A DNA stretch of 14,051 nucleotides from Clostridia bacterium. Its GTDB lineage: Bacteria; Bacillota; Clostridia; TANB77; CAG-508. Within the stretch, counting starts at the first letter, position 1. The number at the start of each line of letters is the position of its first letter. Location: positions 1 to 14,051 of the forward strand of contig JAAVXQ010000002.1 in the NCBI GenBank assembly GCA_022790685.1, given 5' to 3'. The position numbers and the translations under genes were made by a program. Positions 13,115 to 14,051 of the stretch are shown here, piece by piece. A model generated the notes under the pieces. That model was given only the letters and a program-made list of their open reading frames with translations. It searched no databases and was not told the DNA's origin.

Positions 13115-14051
13115 TTAATTTACTGTATTTCCTATTTTTAAGTTAGGTATTGCATTTAGCTTTAAATCCGCTCTTTTGCCATTTATATAATTATAATATC
13201 CGCTAGCAGCTATCATTGCTGCATTATCTGTACAAAGTATTGGCTCTGGATAATATACTTTTATTTTATATTCTTCAGCTAAATTATCAAAAGCATTTCT
13301 TATGTATGAATTTCTAGAAACTCCTCCTGCAATTGCAATTTTATCCAAATTATACATCTTTATTGCTTTTTTTACATTGTTTAAAAGCATTTCTGTTACT
13401 GCCTTTTGAAAACTTGCACATAAATCGGCTTTATTTATATCAGGATTTTTATGATTTAAATTTATAACAGCTGTTTTTATTCCACTAAAACTAAAGTCTA
13501 AATTATCAAAATGAGTAATTGGTAAATCTATATTAGAAATCCCTTGTTTAGCAAGATTATCTACTTTTGGTCCTCCTGGATATCCGAAGTCCAACCACTC
13601 TTGCGACTTTATCAAAGGCCTCTCCTATAGCATCATCTCTTGTTTTTCCAAGCACTTCAAAAGAATTATAATCTTTTACATTAACTAAATGTGTATGTCC
13701 CCCTGAAATTATTAAACATAAAAATGGTGGTTTTAAATCTTTATGAGTTAAATAATCTCCTGCAATATGTCCCTCTATATGATTTACTGGTATTAAAGGC
13801 TTGTTTGTAGCAAAACTTAATCCTTTTGCATATGAAACACCAACAAGTAACGCCCCAACTAAGCCTGGACCATAGGTAACAGCTATCGCATCAATTTCTT
13901 CTAAAGAAATTTTTGCTTCTGCTAATGATTTTTTCATTACTTGATTTATAACTTCTGTATGACATCTTGAAGCTATTTCTGGAACCACTCCACCATATTC
14001 TTCATGTATTTTAATTTGAGAATTTATTACATTAGAAATAACCTCTCTGCC
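13115..14051 (-). CDS. tsaD: TsaD (tRNA t6A synthesis), 5' end cut, read through a +1 frameshift at CGG
   Basis: Transfers the threonylcarbamoyl group to A37 of tRNAs reading ANN codons, with TsaB and TsaE; usually essential. At the window edge the frame begins GREVISNVINSQIKIHEEYGG, so roughly 25 N-terminal residues are outside. Metal-binding HIEGH, then SGGHTHLV and GEAFDKVARVVGL follow in the first frame. At the CUU codon (13589-13587) the frame must move +1 past the C at 13586 to continue GYPGGPKVDNLAK, then GGVSRNSYIR and CTDNAAMIAASG in the second frame. The join gives VVGLGYPGGP, exactly the family consensus. The visible joined product is 311 residues, full length once the missing start is added. 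Without the shift, translation stops at 13557, losing the second half of the active site. All motifs are intact, which argues against a decayed gene. Confidence 0.9.
13583..13589 (-). other. Putative +1 frameshift site CUU-CGG-A in tsaD
   Basis: The zero-frame reads GUU GGA CUU CGG AUA UCC. Moving one base forward at CUU (onto UUC), or skipping the C, gives GUU GGA CUU GGA UAU CCA, that is V-G-L-G-Y-P, the conserved TsaD text. CUU is also the slippery codon of the known +1 shift in prfB, there followed by a stop codon. Here a CGG codon takes the place of the stop. It is the second of only two in-frame CGG codons in the window. Confidence 0.75.

Noticed and set aside
13115..13988. tsaD as two separate genes or a pseudogene
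   Set aside because: The second frame's start would be a TTG at 13615 with no ribosome binding site, inside the sequence coding for the GEAFDK region. All motifs are preserved on both sides of the break.
1..14051. CRISPR arrays, insertion sequences, phage genes or rRNA
   Set aside because: No regularly spaced repeats, transposase or integrase motifs, phage structural proteins or rRNA sequence were found.

Overview
The window is strongly AT-rich and every supported gene lies on the minus strand. GroES-GroEL behind a CIRCE-type operator, sigma-A-like promoters, GGAGG-type ribosome binding sites with several TTG starts, a DUF1846 protein and a DUF6320/acyltransferase/hydrolase cluster point to a low-GC member of the Bacillota, most likely a clostridium. 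No species can be named from the sequence alone.

Read in the direction of transcription (high to low coordinates), the layout is as follows. (1) The 3' part of tsaD (tRNA t6A synthesis), whose reading frame breaks once, followed by a metallophosphoesterase. (2) A 314-base gap that holds a probable independent small RNA with its own promoter and terminator, then the promoter of the next cluster. (3) A three-gene cluster: membrane-anchored alpha/beta hydrolase, condensation-fold acyltransferase, and DUF6320-like membrane protein, the last also with one frame break. (4) lepA (EF4) and rlmB (23S rRNA methyltransferase) behind a good promoter and closed by a hairpin terminator. (5) A 345-base gap, then DUF1846, pyrG and an SPFH/zinc-ribbon protein, probably one transcript. 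(6) groES-groEL behind a promoter and a variant CIRCE, with groEL running off the window.

The most striking observation links two unrelated genes. In about 4,300 codons I find only two in-frame CGG codons, one in tsaD and one in the DUF6320-like gene. Each sits exactly where the frame must move by +1 to restore the protein family's sequence. Both sites read NUU-CGG-A, and skipping the C gives Leu/Phe followed by Gly (GGA). Arginine is otherwise written with AGA and some CGT/CGA. This looks like +1 frameshifting (or four-base reading) at an unassigned or starved CGG codon, not two accidental mutations. If so, the intact TsaD needed for t6A-modified tRNA is made only by frameshifting.

Most of the other genes serve translation and protein quality: t6A synthesis, EF4, rRNA methylation, chaperonin and CTP synthesis. 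The hydrolase-acyltransferase-DUF6320 cluster probably acts on an ester or acyl group at the membrane, but its substrate is unknown.
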